Below, piece after piece: positions 16,595 to 25,901 of a stretch of 32,558 nt of DNA (the first letter of the stretch is position 1; each line of letters starts with the position of its first letter). The translations under genes and the position numbers were made by a program. The stretch comes from Gammaproteobacteria bacterium (GTDB lineage Bacteria > Pseudomonadota > Gammaproteobacteria > Ga0077536). Where the stretch lies: the NCBI GenBank assembly GCA_030833185.1, contig JAURHQ010000021.1:1-32558 (forward strand). Reading direction: 5' to 3'. The notes beneath the pieces were generated by a model. It was not told where the DNA came from and made no database searches. It was given only the letters and a program-made list of their open reading frames with translations.

Positions 16595-19500
16595 TTAGAC
16601 CTGTGACCTAGCGTGCGTTGAAGCGGCAGACTCTGCAAGCGGGGGCGCTGATGCAGGGGGCGGTACGCGAAACCATGCCGCGTACAGGGCGGGCAGGAAT
16701 GTCATCGTGAGAACTGTCGCCACGATCAGCCCCCCCATCAAGGCTGCGGCCATGGGACCGAAAAACGTGCTGCGAACAAGCGGAATCAGGGCCAGCACAG
16801 CTGCCGCAGCGGTCAATACGATTGGCCGAAAGCGCCGGACGGCGGATTCCACAATCGCCGTCCACACCGGATGGCCGGCCCGCACATCCTGCTCGATCTG
16901 GTCCACCAAAATGACCGAGTTGCGCATGATAATCCCCGCTAATGCGATGACTCCCAGCAAGGCGACAAATCCAAACGGCTGTCCGGTAATCAACAAAGCG
17001 GCCGCCGCTCCGATGATGCCTAGCGGCGCTGTCAGCAACACCATCATGGTGCGACCGAAGTGCTGCAACTGGATCATCAACAACAAGAGGATGGTGACCA
17101 GCATTATCGGCATCTGTGCGTTAATCGAGTCGTTTGCAATTTTCGACTGCTCAAGCGCACCGGCGACCGAAATTGAATAGCCTACGGGTAAGGCGGCCCG
17201 GATGACGTCTAGCTGTGGGTCAATTGCAGCGGTCACGTCCGGCGATTGGGTGCCTGCGATGTTTTCGGCAAGGATGGTAATCGCGGGCAGCCGCGCTCGA
17301 CGCCAGATCACACTGGGTTCGAACGCAAGATGTGCGCGGCCGAACTGGGAAAAGGTTACCGCCTCGCCGCTAGCCGTGGGCATATAGGCATCCGCGAGTT
17401 CGCTGATCTGCGACCTCTCGCTCAATGGCTGTCGAGCCACAATATCGATGTTGCGATTGCCTTCGCGATAGCTGCCAATCACCGTACCATTCAGCGTCGT
17501 CTGCGCCGCACCGCGAATCTGGGCACTGGTAATGCCGAGCACCCGTAGTTTGTCCTGATCGATGTCATCACGAATCACCAGCAAAGGCTCGTGCCAGTTG
17601 TCGTGAACGTTGGTCGTCAGCGGACTGGCTGCAACAATGGCCTTGACCTGCTCGGCAAACTGCCGAACTTGCACCGGGTCGGGCCCCTGAACACGGAACT
17701 GTACCGGCCAGCCGACGGGCGGGCCATTCGGCAGCGGCTCTACTCGCCCGCGAACCTCAGGAAATTCGTCGGCAATCCATTTGGAGATTCGCGCCTGCAG
17801 TTCGTCGCGGGCGTGGAAATCCTGCGCCACCACCATGAATTGCGTGAAATTGGTATGGGCCAATTGCTGATCGAGTGGCAGATAGAATCGCGGCGCGCCG
17901 TTCCCGATGTAGGCGACATAGTCGACCACGGCCGAATCCTGAGCGAGGCGCGCTTCCATCTGCTCTGCAATCCGTGCGGAGGCGAAATAGCTGGCGCCCT
18001 CTGGCAACCACAAGTCGACCATCAGCTCGTTACGGGTCGAATTGGGGAAAAATTGTTGGGGAATAAAACGAAAGCTAAAGATCCCCAGTGCGAAAGTGAT
18101 GAGAGTCAGCCCAATCACCAGAAAACGGTGGGTCACGCAGCCATTAATGGCTCGCCGCAAACGGCGATAAAACGGCGTATCAAACAACTCATGGGGCGTC
18201 TCGCTGGGATGCGCCTTGAGAATGTGCACGCCAAGCCACGGCGTCACATAAACCGACGCAAACCAGGAAATGAGCAGGGCAATCCCTACCACCGAAAAAA
18301 TCGAAAATGTGTATTCGCCCGCCTGCGATTTGGCAAAGCCTACGGGCATAAAACCTGCTGCTGTGATGAGAGTACCGGTCAGCATGGGAAAGGCCGTCGA
18401 GGTATATGCGAAAGAGGCAGCCTTGAGTTTGTCGTAGCCTTCCTCGAGTTTGCGGGCCATCATCTCCACCGCAATCATCGCGTCATCGACCAACAAGCCC
18501 AGCGCCAGCACCAGCGCACCCAGCGAAATCTTTTGCAACTGGATCCCGGCCCATGCCATCACCAGAAAAGTAACGCCTAATACAAAAGGGATGGTGAGTG
18601 CTACCACGAGTCCTGTGCGCAAACCCAGGCTGAAAAAGCTGACCAGCAAGACGATGGCTACCGCCTCGGCCAGCGAGCGCACAAACTCACCAACCGCCAC
18701 GGTGACCACCTTGGGCTGGTCGGTGATTTGCCCCACTTCAATCCCGATGGGAAATGAATCCCGAAGCCGCCCTACGGTTTCCTGCATGGACTGACCGACT
18801 TTCAGGACGTCGGCACCCTGCGCCATCACAACGCCAAGGGTCAGCGCATCTTTCCCTTGGTGTCGAATTCGACTTTCCGGCGGGTCCTGCCAGCCGCGAT
18901 ACACCGTCGCAAAATCGCCCAGTCGAAACGTGGCTTCACCCAGCCTGAAGCGCGTATCCTCAATTTCACGGATAGAGTCGTATGCACCGCCGATCCTGAT
19001 GAACAAGGCCCGGTCAGCTGTGTTCATCTGCCCCGAGGCCATCATCATGTTCTGGCCTTCCAGCGCCTCACCCAACTGGGCGAAAGTAATGCCCAGTTCG
19101 GCAAATTTCTTCGCCGAAAAATCGACGTAAATCTTCGGCGCTTGCTCGCCAAGCAGATCCACTTTTTCTACGCCCGGCACGGCCGACAAGACCTTGCGCG
19201 CGGTGTCTACATAGTCTTTGAGTTCGGTGTAATTGAAGCCGTCGCTGTGAAAAGCGTACATCGCGATATAGGTATCGCCGAACTCGTCATTGAAAAACGG
19301 GCCTTTGACGCCACGCGGTAGCGTGTGCTCGACATCGCCCACTTTCTTGCGGACCTGATACCAAGTCGGGCGCACGTCGCGAGCCGGTGTTTCCTCTTTC
19401 AGAAAAATGAAAATGAGGGACTCACCGGGTTTGGAGTAGCTTTCCGTCCGATCAAGCCAAGGCGTTTCGGCCAGCTTGGCTTCCAGTCGGTCGGTCACCT

Positions 19501-19711
19501 GCTGCTCCACTTCCGACGCAGAGGCGCCCGGCCAGTAGGTCTGAACCACCATCGTCCGAAAGGTAAATTCGGGATCTTCCTTCTGGCCGAGGTTGAAGTA
19601 CGCAAGCACCCCACTGAGCATCAGCAGGACGACGATGAACCGTGTAAAGGAGTCGTGCTGGATAGCCCAGCGCGAAAGATTAAACGTCGAACGGGTGGCG
19701 GGCGCAGGCAT
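16595..19711 (-). CDS. RND efflux transporter permease, TriC-like
   Basis: This 1038-residue proton-driven pump has full AcrB-family length. The first helix is near 20-40. The porter domain follows, then helices 2-6 with the proton-relay pair Asp409-Asp410 (GLLVDDAM), matching AcrB Asp407/408. The second half repeats the layout. The segments LGQKEDPEFTFRTMVVQTYWPG (40-61) and YQVRKKVGDVEHTLPRGVKG (118-137) with FFNDEFGDTY are very like TriC of Pseudomonas. It follows the adaptor gene by 7 nt and is controlled by the adjacent TetR gene. No outer-membrane channel gene is present, so a TolC/OpmH-type protein elsewhere is expected. Substrates are unknown. Confidence 0.95.
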   Translation of the reverse strand: MPAPATRSTFNLSRWAIQHDSFTRFIVVLLMLSGVLAYFNLGQKEDPEFTFRTMVVQTYWPGASASEVEQQVTDRLEAKLAETPWLDRTESYSKPGESLIFIFLKEETPARDVRPTWYQVRKKVGDVEHTLPRGVKGPFFNDEFGDTYIAMYAFHSDGFNYTELKDYVDTARKVLSAVPGVEKVDLLGEQAPKIYVDFSAKKFAELGITFAQLGEALEGQNMMMASGQMNTADRALFIRIGGAYDSIREIEDTRFRLGEATFRLGDFATVYRGWQDPPESRIRHQGKDALTLGVVMAQGADVLKVGQSMQETVGRLRDSFPIGIEVGQITDQPKVVTVAVGEFVRSLAEAVAIVLLVSFFSLGLRTGLVVALTIPFVLGVTFLVMAWAGIQLQKISLGALVLALGLLVDDAMIAVEMMARKLEEGYDKLKAASFAYTSTAFPMLTGTLITAAGFMPVGFAKSQAGEYTFSIFSVVGIALLISWFASVYVTPWLGVHILKAHPSETPHELFDTPFYRRLRRAINGCVTHRFLVIGLTLITFALGIFSFRFIPQQFFPNSTRNELMVDLWLPEGASYFASARIAEQMEARLAQDSAVVDYVAYIGNGAPRFYLPLDQQLAHTNFTQFMVVAQDFHARDELQARISKWIADEFPEVRGRVEPLPNGPPVGWPVQFRVQGPDPVQVRQFAEQVKAIVAASPLTTNVHDNWHEPLLVIRDDIDQDKLRVLGITSAQIRGAAQTTLNGTVIGSYREGNRNIDIVARQPLSERSQISELADAYMPTASGEAVTFSQFGRAHLAFEPSVIWRRARLPAITILAENIAGTQSPDVTAAIDPQLDVIRAALPVGYSISVAGALEQSKIANDSINAQMPIMLVTILLLLMIQLQHFGRTMMVLLTAPLGIIGAAAALLITGQPFGFVALLGVIALAGIIMRNSVILVDQIEQDVRAGHPVWTAIVESAVRRFRPIVLTAAAAVLALIPLVRSTFFGPMAAALMGGLIVATVLTMTFLPALYAAWFRVPPPASAPPLAESAASTHARSQV

Positions 19712-19718
19712 GCTGTAC

Positions 19719-20813
19719 TCAGGTCTGTTCGGGGTCGGCTAGCAGGCGCACCTGTTGCCCTTGATGTAGCAGACTTGCGCCGGCGGTCACAATGCGCTCG
19801 CCGGGCTTAACCTGGTCATCAAGCAGGATGTCGTTACCGTCGAAGCCAAGACTACCCGCGGGGCGAAAACTGACGGTGCCGTCTGCTGCGTTCACAATCC
19901 AGACGCCTGCCTGCCCCTGATACTGCGTGTAGGCAGTAAGCGGAACCCTGATGAGGTTTGGCGTCGTCGGATTGGGCACCACCACACTTGCCGTCATCCC
20001 TAGACGCATCGTTGCGGGTGGCGCGCTAACGCTGACGCGCATGCTGTAGGTGCGGGTTGCGGGATCAGCCGAGGCGGCCAGTTCCCTGATCTTGGCCGGC
20101 AGACGCTGCGCTCCGCCCGCCCACAAAGTGACCTCTACCGGTGCCCCTGTAGCAAGACCATGCAACTGACTCTCCGGGATATTGGCCGCAACCTCCATTT
20201 CGCCGGCTTGCGCGAGGCGTACCACGACCTGTCCTGCGGCAACCACCTGTCCGGATTCCGCCTCAATAGCTGTAACGGTGCCGGCAGTTTCCGTGCGAAG
20301 CGTCGAATACCCCGTCTGATTGCCACTGACCCGTGCTTCAGCCCGAACAGCTTCTAGCTGCGCCTTGGCCGCTTCAAAATGTGTTTTCTGACGTTCGAAT
20401 TCGGTCTGGCTGATGAACTTCGTCGCTGCTAATTTTGAAAACCGTTCGAAATCGGCCTTTTCCACTGCAAAACGCGCTTCCTGAGCTTTAACTGCTGCCC
20501 GACTCGCTTCCTCACTCAATGCCAAATCACGCTCGTCCAACAACATCAGGGTCGCGCCCGCAGCCACCTGGTCACCAACGTTGACCAGCCGCTGACGAAT
20601 TTTCCCGGACACGCGAAAGCCAAGTCCCGATTCAAACCGGGGCCGGACTTCACCGGCGTAGGTATTAAAGGCATTAACCGGCGTCGAGGCCGCGACCATC
20701 GTGCGGACGCTGCGGATCGCGGCTGGCGACTGCGGTGGTTTGTCGCACGCTGTGAGCAGAAGCGTCGCACACACCATGAGCAGGGGGCGAAACAGAAGGG
20801 TTTGTTGATTCAC
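19719..20813 (-). CDS. RND efflux periplasmic adaptor lipoprotein (membrane fusion protein)
   Basis: This 364-residue adaptor links the pump to an outer-membrane channel. A lipoprotein signal peptide ends in LTAC with Cys23 as lipid attachment site. The biotinyl-lipoyl halves appear as RPRFESGLGFRVSGKIRQR and the segment AGTVTAIEAESGQVV, separated by an alpha-helical hairpin rich in Ala, Glu and Lys (about 100-170). Beta-barrel and membrane-proximal domains follow. It lies 28 nt after tetR and 7 nt before the pump. Family and role are secure. Confidence 0.95.
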   Translation of the reverse strand: MNQQTLLFRPLLMVCATLLLTACDKPPQSPAAIRSVRTMVAASTPVNAFNTYAGEVRPRFESGLGFRVSGKIRQRLVNVGDQVAAGATLMLLDERDLALSEEASRAAVKAQEARFAVEKADFERFSKLAATKFISQTEFERQKTHFEAAKAQLEAVRAEARVSGNQTGYSTLRTETAGTVTAIEAESGQVVAAGQVVVRLAQAGEMEVAANIPESQLHGLATGAPVEVTLWAGGAQRLPAKIRELAASADPATRTYSMRVSVSAPPATMRLGMTASVVVPNPTTPNLIRVPLTAYTQYQGQAGVWIVNAADGTVSFRPAGSLGFDGNDILLDDQVKPGERIVTAGASLLHQGQQVRLLADPEQT

Positions 20814-20841
20814 GGTTTTCTCTTGGGGCGCGAGACGTTGT

Positions 20842-21462
20842 TCAGTCAGCGGCAGTGCCGGCAGGCGGCCCGCTTGCCAGCACCTGCACCAGAAAGTCGG
20901 CCATTAGACGAGCCTGACGGCCTTCATCCTGCGCAAAGCGTTCGGCCACTACTTGCGGATGGCAGAACGGGATGAGCGCATTGAACACGCTGTCGCTATA
21001 AGCGGCGACGATTTCAGCGTCAAACTCTGCCGCTTCCACGCCTTCCTGCAGCACGATATGGAAGGCGGCGCGTAAGCGTTGAATATGCGCGTCTATCACG
21101 GTCCATTGTTCGTCCATCGCCTTGATAACGATTTCATGCACCTTGGATTCTTGCAGATACTGTTCACAGGTGTAGCGATGAAGCTCATGCACCATGCGTT
21201 TAAGCCTGCTGGCCGCACTATCGCTCGCCTTCAGAATCTGTTCGATCAGGGTTTCAGACCGCGCAAGCACGCGGTGCGTAATGGCCTCGTTGATCTCGGA
21301 TTTGTTCTCGAAGTAGCGATAGATATTGGCGGTCGACATTCCCAGCGAATGGGCGATGTCTGCGATGGTGGTCTTGCCATAACCGAGCGTCCGGAACAGG
21401 TGTTCGGCCACCGCCAGGATCTGTTCATAGACTTCGGGGCGTTGATGAGCGGCAATACGCAT
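20842..21462 (-). CDS. TetR-family transcriptional regulator of the RND operon
   Basis: This 206-residue repressor has an N-terminal helix-turn-helix (TTIADIAHSLGMSTANIYRYFENKSEI, about residues 30-55) and a C-terminal ligand-binding domain. The frame extends to ATG 21525 and ATG 21486, but neither has a ribosome binding site, and ATG 21462 (MRIAAHQRPEVYEQIL) gives the normal length. It is the first gene of the minus-strand group with the adaptor and pump, a common autoregulated arrangement. A palindrome lies directly upstream. Ligand unknown. Confidence 0.93.
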   Translation of the reverse strand: MRIAAHQRPEVYEQILAVAEHLFRTLGYGKTTIADIAHSLGMSTANIYRYFENKSEINEAITHRVLARSETLIEQILKASDSAASRLKRMVHELHRYTCEQYLQESKVHEIVIKAMDEQWTVIDAHIQRLRAAFHIVLQEGVEAAEFDAEIVAAYSDSVFNALIPFCHPQVVAERFAQDEGRQARLMADFLVQVLASGPPAGTAAD

Positions 21463-21464
21463 GT

Positions 21465-21484
21465 GACGATTTTCATTAATCGTC
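21465..21484. promoter_or_regulatory. Palindrome upstream of tetR, candidate operator
   Basis: GACGATT (21465-21471) and AATCGTC (21478-21484) are perfect 7-bp arms around a 6-nt spacer, the size and symmetry expected for a TetR dimer site. It ends 2 nt before the chosen ATG 21462 and lies between tetR and the divergent gene at 21581. If translation starts at 21486 or 21525 it would be coding, but could still bind. Confidence 0.55.
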
Positions 21485-21580
21485 ATTCGTAACACAAGCA
21501 CCAAGTCAAACTGCGCTTGAACCATGGCTTAGTCTGAGGAGCACTCACCAACACGCTGTATCTCTTAAAGGAAGCTGACG

Positions 21581-22045
21581 ATGAACGCCGCCGCACGCAC
21601 GCTTAAGGGTTTACTGATGGCCTGGCTGCTGGGCACGGGTGCTGTCTGGGCCAATGATGAGGCCGAGCATCCGGGACCAACCTTGAGCCCAGCAGCGGTG
21701 GTCAAGGCGCAGCTGGCTGCTTTCCGCGACAATAGTGATGAGGGGCTGGCGCGCGCCTTCAGTTTTGCGTCTCCGGCCAACCAGTCTCAGACCGGTCCAT
21801 CCGAGCGCTTTGCGCAGATGATCCGGGAGGCTTACCCCGAGTTACTCGGGCACCAATCCGCTGTCCTCGGGACCGCTCAGTTGAATCAGGACACGGCCAT
21901 GCAAGCCGTCGACGTTGTGTCCCGCGAGGGCCGCCTTTTTCACTATCTATTTATCCTGTCTCGACAGGACGCCAGCGCGTGCGCCGGGTGCTGGATGACC
22001 GACAGCGTGTATCAGACGCCTGCGGAGGAAGGCACCGCCATTTAG
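21581..22045 (+). CDS. Secreted DUF4864-like protein
   Basis: This 154-residue protein has a signal peptide ([24 protein letters not shown]). A domain resembling DUF4864 follows: [34 protein letters not shown], then [16 protein letters not shown]. That domain has the cystatin/NTF2-like shape common to small periplasmic proteins. Two cysteines lie near the end (CAGC). AAAGGAAG precedes ATG 21581 at 6 nt. Function is unknown. Its stop codon overlaps the stop of the convergent tatD gene by 3 bases. Confidence 0.85.
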   Translation: MNAAARTLKGLLMAWLLGTGAVWANDEAEHPGPTLSPAAVVKAQLAAFRDNSDEGLARAFSFASPANQSQTGPSERFAQMIREAYPELLGHQSAVLGTAQLNQDTAMQAVDVVSREGRLFHYLFILSRQDASACAGCWMTDSVYQTPAEEGTAI

Positions 22046-22849
22046 GTTCTGCCCGAAAAACTTTGCGCCGGGAGCGCCGATGTAAAGAGCTCAAAAAAGT
22101 TTCGAGTTGTGGCACGCGCCAAATCTGCTTCGTCCTCTCCGCGCAGTTGCGCCAGAAAGGCTGCCGTATGGCGAACAAATGCCGGCTCGTTCGGCTTACC
22201 GCGCTTTGGCACAGGCGCCAACCACGGCGCGTCGGTCTCAACCAGCAATCGCTCCAGCGGGACCTCCCGTGCCACTGCTTGCAGCGCGGTCGCGTTTTTG
22301 AAGGTCACGATGCCGGAAAATGAAATATAGAACCCCAGATCCATCGCTGGCGGCAGTCGCCCAGTCTTCAACGAAACAGTGCATCACGCCGCCAATTCGC
22401 TCAGCGCCCTCTTCCCTGAGCAGGCGAATGGTGTCGGCAGCGGCTTCCCGCGTGTGAACGATAAGCGGCTTACCACAGGCGACCGCCGCGGCGATATGCG
22501 TGCGAAATCTTCGATGCTGATCGCTAAGGTCGCCGCTGGCTCGATAGTAGTCGAGCCCGGTCTCTCCGATGGCAACAATGCGAGGATCGGCCGCGAGCGC
22601 AACCAGCGTCGCCACGTCCGGCTCATCTGCCCGGACGGGACTATCCGGATGCACGCCAACCGACGCAAAAATATGCGGGTAGCGATGCGCCAGCGCTAGC
22701 ACGCCGGGAAAACTCGGCAGATCGACCGACACGCATAGCATGTGACTAACACCCTGAGCACTCGCTGCTTCCAGCACATCGTCAAGGAGACGTTCGATCA
22801 ATGGCAAATGGCAGTGCGAATCGACGAGCGGCGGCAAGATGCTATTCAT
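22042..22849 (-). pseudogene. ycfH: TatD-family metal-dependent hydrolase, frameshifted
   Basis: TatD/YcfH proteins are magnesium-dependent DNases or hydrolases with a TIM-barrel. The first part (start ATG 22849; GTG 22879 is an alternative) has the ligands DSHCHL, GETGLDYY, the VHTREA histidine and GGVMHCF. The frame is then lost near 22348. The rest ([19 protein letters not shown] and the ETDAPWL aspartate) continues in another frame to the stop at 22042. Alignment with YcfH (after the ETA residues, G-K-L-L-D-L) shows that two bases are missing, or one is extra. The gene is the natural end of the pilZ-linked cluster. It may be a real pseudogene, or a sequencing or assembly indel; the otherwise perfect sequence favours an error. 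Confidence 0.88.
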
Positions 22850-22875
22850 GAAGCTGGAGTCACGCACCACGCCGC

Positions 22876-23232
22876 TCACATGGTGTGGGTATGGCGTTCC
22901 GATTTAAGCGCGCCCGCCAGTTGCGTCTCGATCTTGTTGCGCGTGGCCCCGTTATCAAGTTCGCTGAATTGCACGCCAATACCAGCCGACCTGCCACCCT
23001 GTGCCCCACTAGGCGTCACCCACACCACCTTGCCTGCGACCGGCAGTTTTTCCTTACTGTCGATCAGCGTCAGCAGCATGAAGACTTCATCGCCCAACTT
23101 GTACGAGCGGGTGGTGGGAATGAACAAACCGCCGTTTTTGATAAAAGGCATGTAGGCCGCATAGAGCGAACTCTTGTCCTTGATTGCCAAGGAAAGGATG
23201 CCTTGCCGGGGATTAGGTCCGTTGGCCGCCAC
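22876..23232 (-). CDS. pilZ: Type IV pilus assembly protein PilZ
   Basis: This 118-residue cytoplasmic protein is needed for type IV pilus assembly in pseudomonads. It matches the PilZ of the holB-pilZ-tatD cluster: GILSLAIKDKSSLYAAYMPF, NGGLFIPTTRSYKLGDEVFMLL, then PVAGKVVWVTPSGAQG and AGIGVQF. This subgroup lacks the RxxxR c-di-GMP motif of standard PilZ domains, so it probably does not bind c-di-GMP. It lies 43 bp after holB and its stop touches the tatD region. Assignment is secure from sequence and order. Confidence 0.95.
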   Translation of the reverse strand: MAANGPNPRQGILSLAIKDKSSLYAAYMPFIKNGGLFIPTTRSYKLGDEVFMLLTLIDSKEKLPVAGKVVWVTPSGAQGGRSAGIGVQFSELDNGATRNKIETQLAGALKSERHTHTM

Positions 23233-23275
23233 GCTGATTACTCCGCTCAGTGCCCTTGCTTAACCAATTTGGCCG

Positions 23276-24256
23276 TCAGCCCACCATGGCCTTCAGGTCA
23301 AACCATACCGATTCGCCCAAATCGACTTCACGCAGGCTGGGGGACGACAGCCTGAGCTGTTTGGTTGCTAGCAACTGCTGGATGAACGCTGCAATTCGGT
23401 AGGAGTCTAGTTGATCCGCGAGCGACTGTAAGCCAGCAGCTGGACGACGCCCGGCCGTTTCCAGCGGCAAAGGCGCTCTTTGCTGGAGCAGTAGAAGCTC
23501 GTGGGCGAGCCTCAGGAGCTGGTCGATGACCAGCAATAGTTCGGATTTAGCATATTGCGTGGCGGCTGCCAGTGGACTGGTACGACCGTCCAACACCGCC
23601 GCCATGGTTTGTGACAGGCTGGTTACCACGTTGGCAAGCGCCGGGTCGGCATAAGACTGCGCTGCTAGCGGACTGCCCCCTGCCCTCGCGATAGCCTCGG
23701 CTCGCTGCGACACCTCGCCGCCCAGGCCATCCCATGCAAGCAATTCCTCAGCGCCTACGCGGTCCATGGGAAATTGCTGACAGCGACTGCGGATAGTGGC
23801 GGGGAGGCGCTCGGCGCGGTCGGCCAGCAGGATAATTATCCCGCCCGCGGGCGGTTCCTCCAGCAGCTTGAGCAACGCATTGGCCGCGGCGCGATTCATC
23901 ACGTCGGCCGGTGAGATGAGCGCGACCTTGAATCCGCCGTAATGGGAACGCAGGGCAAAATACTGAATCAGTCCCCGAATTTCGTCGACCTTGATCGATT
24001 TGCCGGGCTCTTCGGGGGACACCTGACACAGATCGGGATGTGATCCGGCGGCCATCAGGGCACAGCCACGACAATGGCCACAAGCAAAATCTTCCTGTCC
24101 TTCGCAGAGCAATCGAGCTACAAATGCGTCGGCAAATTGCCGTTTGCCAAAGCCTGCGCGGCCTCTCAGTAGCATGGCATGGGTCAACTGGCCACGCCTG
24201 CGGCCTTCCTGCAAGCGCCCCCACAGCGATTGATGCCATGGCATGATCCCATTCAT
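23276..24256 (-). CDS. holB: DNA polymerase III delta' subunit HolB
   Basis: This 326-residue clamp-loader subunit loads the beta clamp on DNA. It has a Walker A-like RGRAGFGKRQFADAF segment (P-loop usually inactive in delta'). A zinc module contains CGHCRGC, the ANALLKLLEEP segment and the SRC motif (TIRSRCQQF). ATG 24256 overlaps the tmk stop as ATGA; ATG 24244 (MPWHQ) is an alternative start. It is part of the mltG-tmk-holB-pilZ chain. Confidence 0.96.
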   Translation of the reverse strand: MNGIMPWHQSLWGRLQEGRRRGQLTHAMLLRGRAGFGKRQFADAFVARLLCEGQEDFACGHCRGCALMAAGSHPDLCQVSPEEPGKSIKVDEIRGLIQYFALRSHYGGFKVALISPADVMNRAAANALLKLLEEPPAGGIIILLADRAERLPATIRSRCQQFPMDRVGAEELLAWDGLGGEVSQRAEAIARAGGSPLAAQSYADPALANVVTSLSQTMAAVLDGRTSPLAAATQYAKSELLLVIDQLLRLAHELLLLQQRAPLPLETAGRRPAAGLQSLADQLDSYRIAAFIQQLLATKQLRLSSPSLREVDLGESVWFDLKAMVG

Positions 24257-24879
24257 AGCGCGAGTTTCCGAACCCAGCAGAGCAGCGCGTCTTCGACTTC
24301 CGGGAGCGTCCGCGCGGCGTCGATCGACACAAAACGAAGAGGCTCTCGCGCCGCGCGTTCGCGGTAAACGGCCTGCACCCTGACAAAAAATTCGCTGACT
24401 TCTGCCTCGAAACGGTCACTCGCACTGCGTGACTTTGCGCGTGCAAGGGCAATGGGCACCGGCGCATCAAACAGTAATGTGTAATCCGGGCGTAAACCTT
24501 GCTGGACCAGTCCTTCAAGCTGTGCGATGACGGCCATATCAAGCGCCCGCCCGCCCCCCTGATAGGCATACGTCGCGTCAGTAAACCGATCGCACAGCAC
24601 CCAATCCCCCCGGGTAAGCGCCGGCTCGATAACGCTTGCGAGATGTTCAGCACGTGCCGCGAACATGAGCAGCAGTTCGGTCAGCGGTGTCATCGCGGGG
24701 AGCGCCGGATCCAGCAGAATGCCCCTCACGGCCTCGCCAAGACGGGTACCTCCGGGTTCACGGGTTGTGACGACGGTGAGTCCGCTCTCGAGCAAGCGAT
24801 CTCGCAGGAACGCGCAGTGAGTGGATTTACCGACTCCCTCAATGCCTTCCAGCGTAATTAACTTACCCCGACTCGTCAT
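24253..24879 (-). CDS. tmk: Thymidylate kinase
   Basis: This 208-residue enzyme phosphorylates dTMP to dTDP. The P-loop GIEGVGKST lies at about 12-20. TTREPGGTRLGE, the DRFTDATYAYQGGGR segment that binds dTMP, and a lid region with RAKSRSASDRFE follow the family. The start overlaps the mltG stop by 4 nt and the end overlaps holB, so the three are translationally coupled. Secure. Confidence 0.97.
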   Translation of the reverse strand: MTSRGKLITLEGIEGVGKSTHCAFLRDRLLESGLTVVTTREPGGTRLGEAVRGILLDPALPAMTPLTELLLMFAARAEHLASVIEPALTRGDWVLCDRFTDATYAYQGGGRALDMAVIAQLEGLVQQGLRPDYTLLFDAPVPIALARAKSRSASDRFEAEVSEFFVRVQAVYRERAAREPLRFVSIDAARTLPEVEDALLCWVRKLAL

Positions 24880-25901
24880 GGCGATGGTGTCTTTCCCAAC
24901 TGAAAGGCCCTCACGGCCGCGTTGTGCTCGGTCAGGGAATCTGAAAAGACATGCCGACCGTCACCGCGCGCTACAAAATACAGCGCCCTTCCCTCTGCGG
25001 GCGCGAGCGCTGCAAGAATGGCTTCCTTCCCCGGTAAACAAATAGGTGTTGGAGGAAGGCCCGGACGAGTATAGGTGTTGAAAGGCGTATCCCGTTCCAG
25101 GTCGGCACGGCGAAGATTGCCGTCAAACGTAGCGCCCATGCCGTAAATAACGGTTGGATCCGTTTGCAGTTTCATCCCTTGCTTCAGTCGGCGCACAAAC
25201 ACACCCGCAATCTGCGCGCGCTCGGCCGGCGCCGCTGTTTCGCGCTCGATGATGGAGGCCATCACCAGCGCTTCCTCAGGCGATGTGTAGGGCAAGTCAC
25301 CAATCCGATTGGCCCAAGCTTCAGTGAGCACCTGCCTTAACTTGCGATTCATGCGGATCAACAACTCGCGGTCAGTGGTTCGATGCTTGTAGAAGTAGGT
25401 AGAGGGAAAAAACTGACCTTCCGGCGAACCATCGCCAAGACCAAGTTCAAGCATCAGTTTTTCGGTTGACACGTCCGCAAGGACGATCTTTAGGCCAGAA
25501 AGTTGCGTCAGTATGCCGCGAAGGGCCTCAACCGTGACGCCCTCCGGAATCGTCAGTGAATAGCGCTTAACGCGCCCTTTGCTCATTTTATCCAGAAGTT
25601 CACGGAGCGATTCGCCCGGCAGGATTTCATAGGCACCGGCTTGCAGACGGCTTCCAAGTCCGTTCATTTCGAGTTCGATGCGTAGGTAGAGCGCGTGATT
25701 AAGCCAGCCCCGTTCAACCAATGCTTTAGCCACCCGGGCTGTTGGCGTTCCTTCCGCCAGTTCGAAAATTTCCGCCGACTTGATTGGCAACTGGCGCGAT
25801 AGCGCAGCTTCGGTATCCCGCCAGAGTATCCAGAGCCCCACACCGATAGTCATCACCAGGGCAAGCAGTACAAAAATCCCGCGCAACACGGCTTTGTTCA
25901 C
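24876..25901 (-). CDS. mltG: Endolytic murein transglycosylase MltG
   Basis: This 341-residue inner-membrane enzyme cuts nascent glycan strands to set their length. It has one N-terminal membrane helix (about 5-25), a LysM-like region, and the YceG catalytic domain. The active-site glutamate is in SIIERETA, with NTYTRPGLPPTPI near the end. The frame extends to 26042, but GTG 25901 overlaps the pabC stop as GTGA and gives the family length, so the longer reading is an artefact of overlap. Secure. Confidence 0.96.
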   Translation of the reverse strand: MNKAVLRGIFVLLALVMTIGVGLWILWRDTEAALSRQLPIKSAEIFELAEGTPTARVAKALVERGWLNHALYLRIELEMNGLGSRLQAGAYEILPGESLRELLDKMSKGRVKRYSLTIPEGVTVEALRGILTQLSGLKIVLADVSTEKLMLELGLGDGSPEGQFFPSTYFYKHRTTDRELLIRMNRKLRQVLTEAWANRIGDLPYTSPEEALVMASIIERETAAPAERAQIAGVFVRRLKQGMKLQTDPTVIYGMGATFDGNLRRADLERDTPFNTYTRPGLPPTPICLPGKEAILAALAPAEGRALYFVARGDGRHVFSDSLTEHNAAVRAFQLGKTPSP

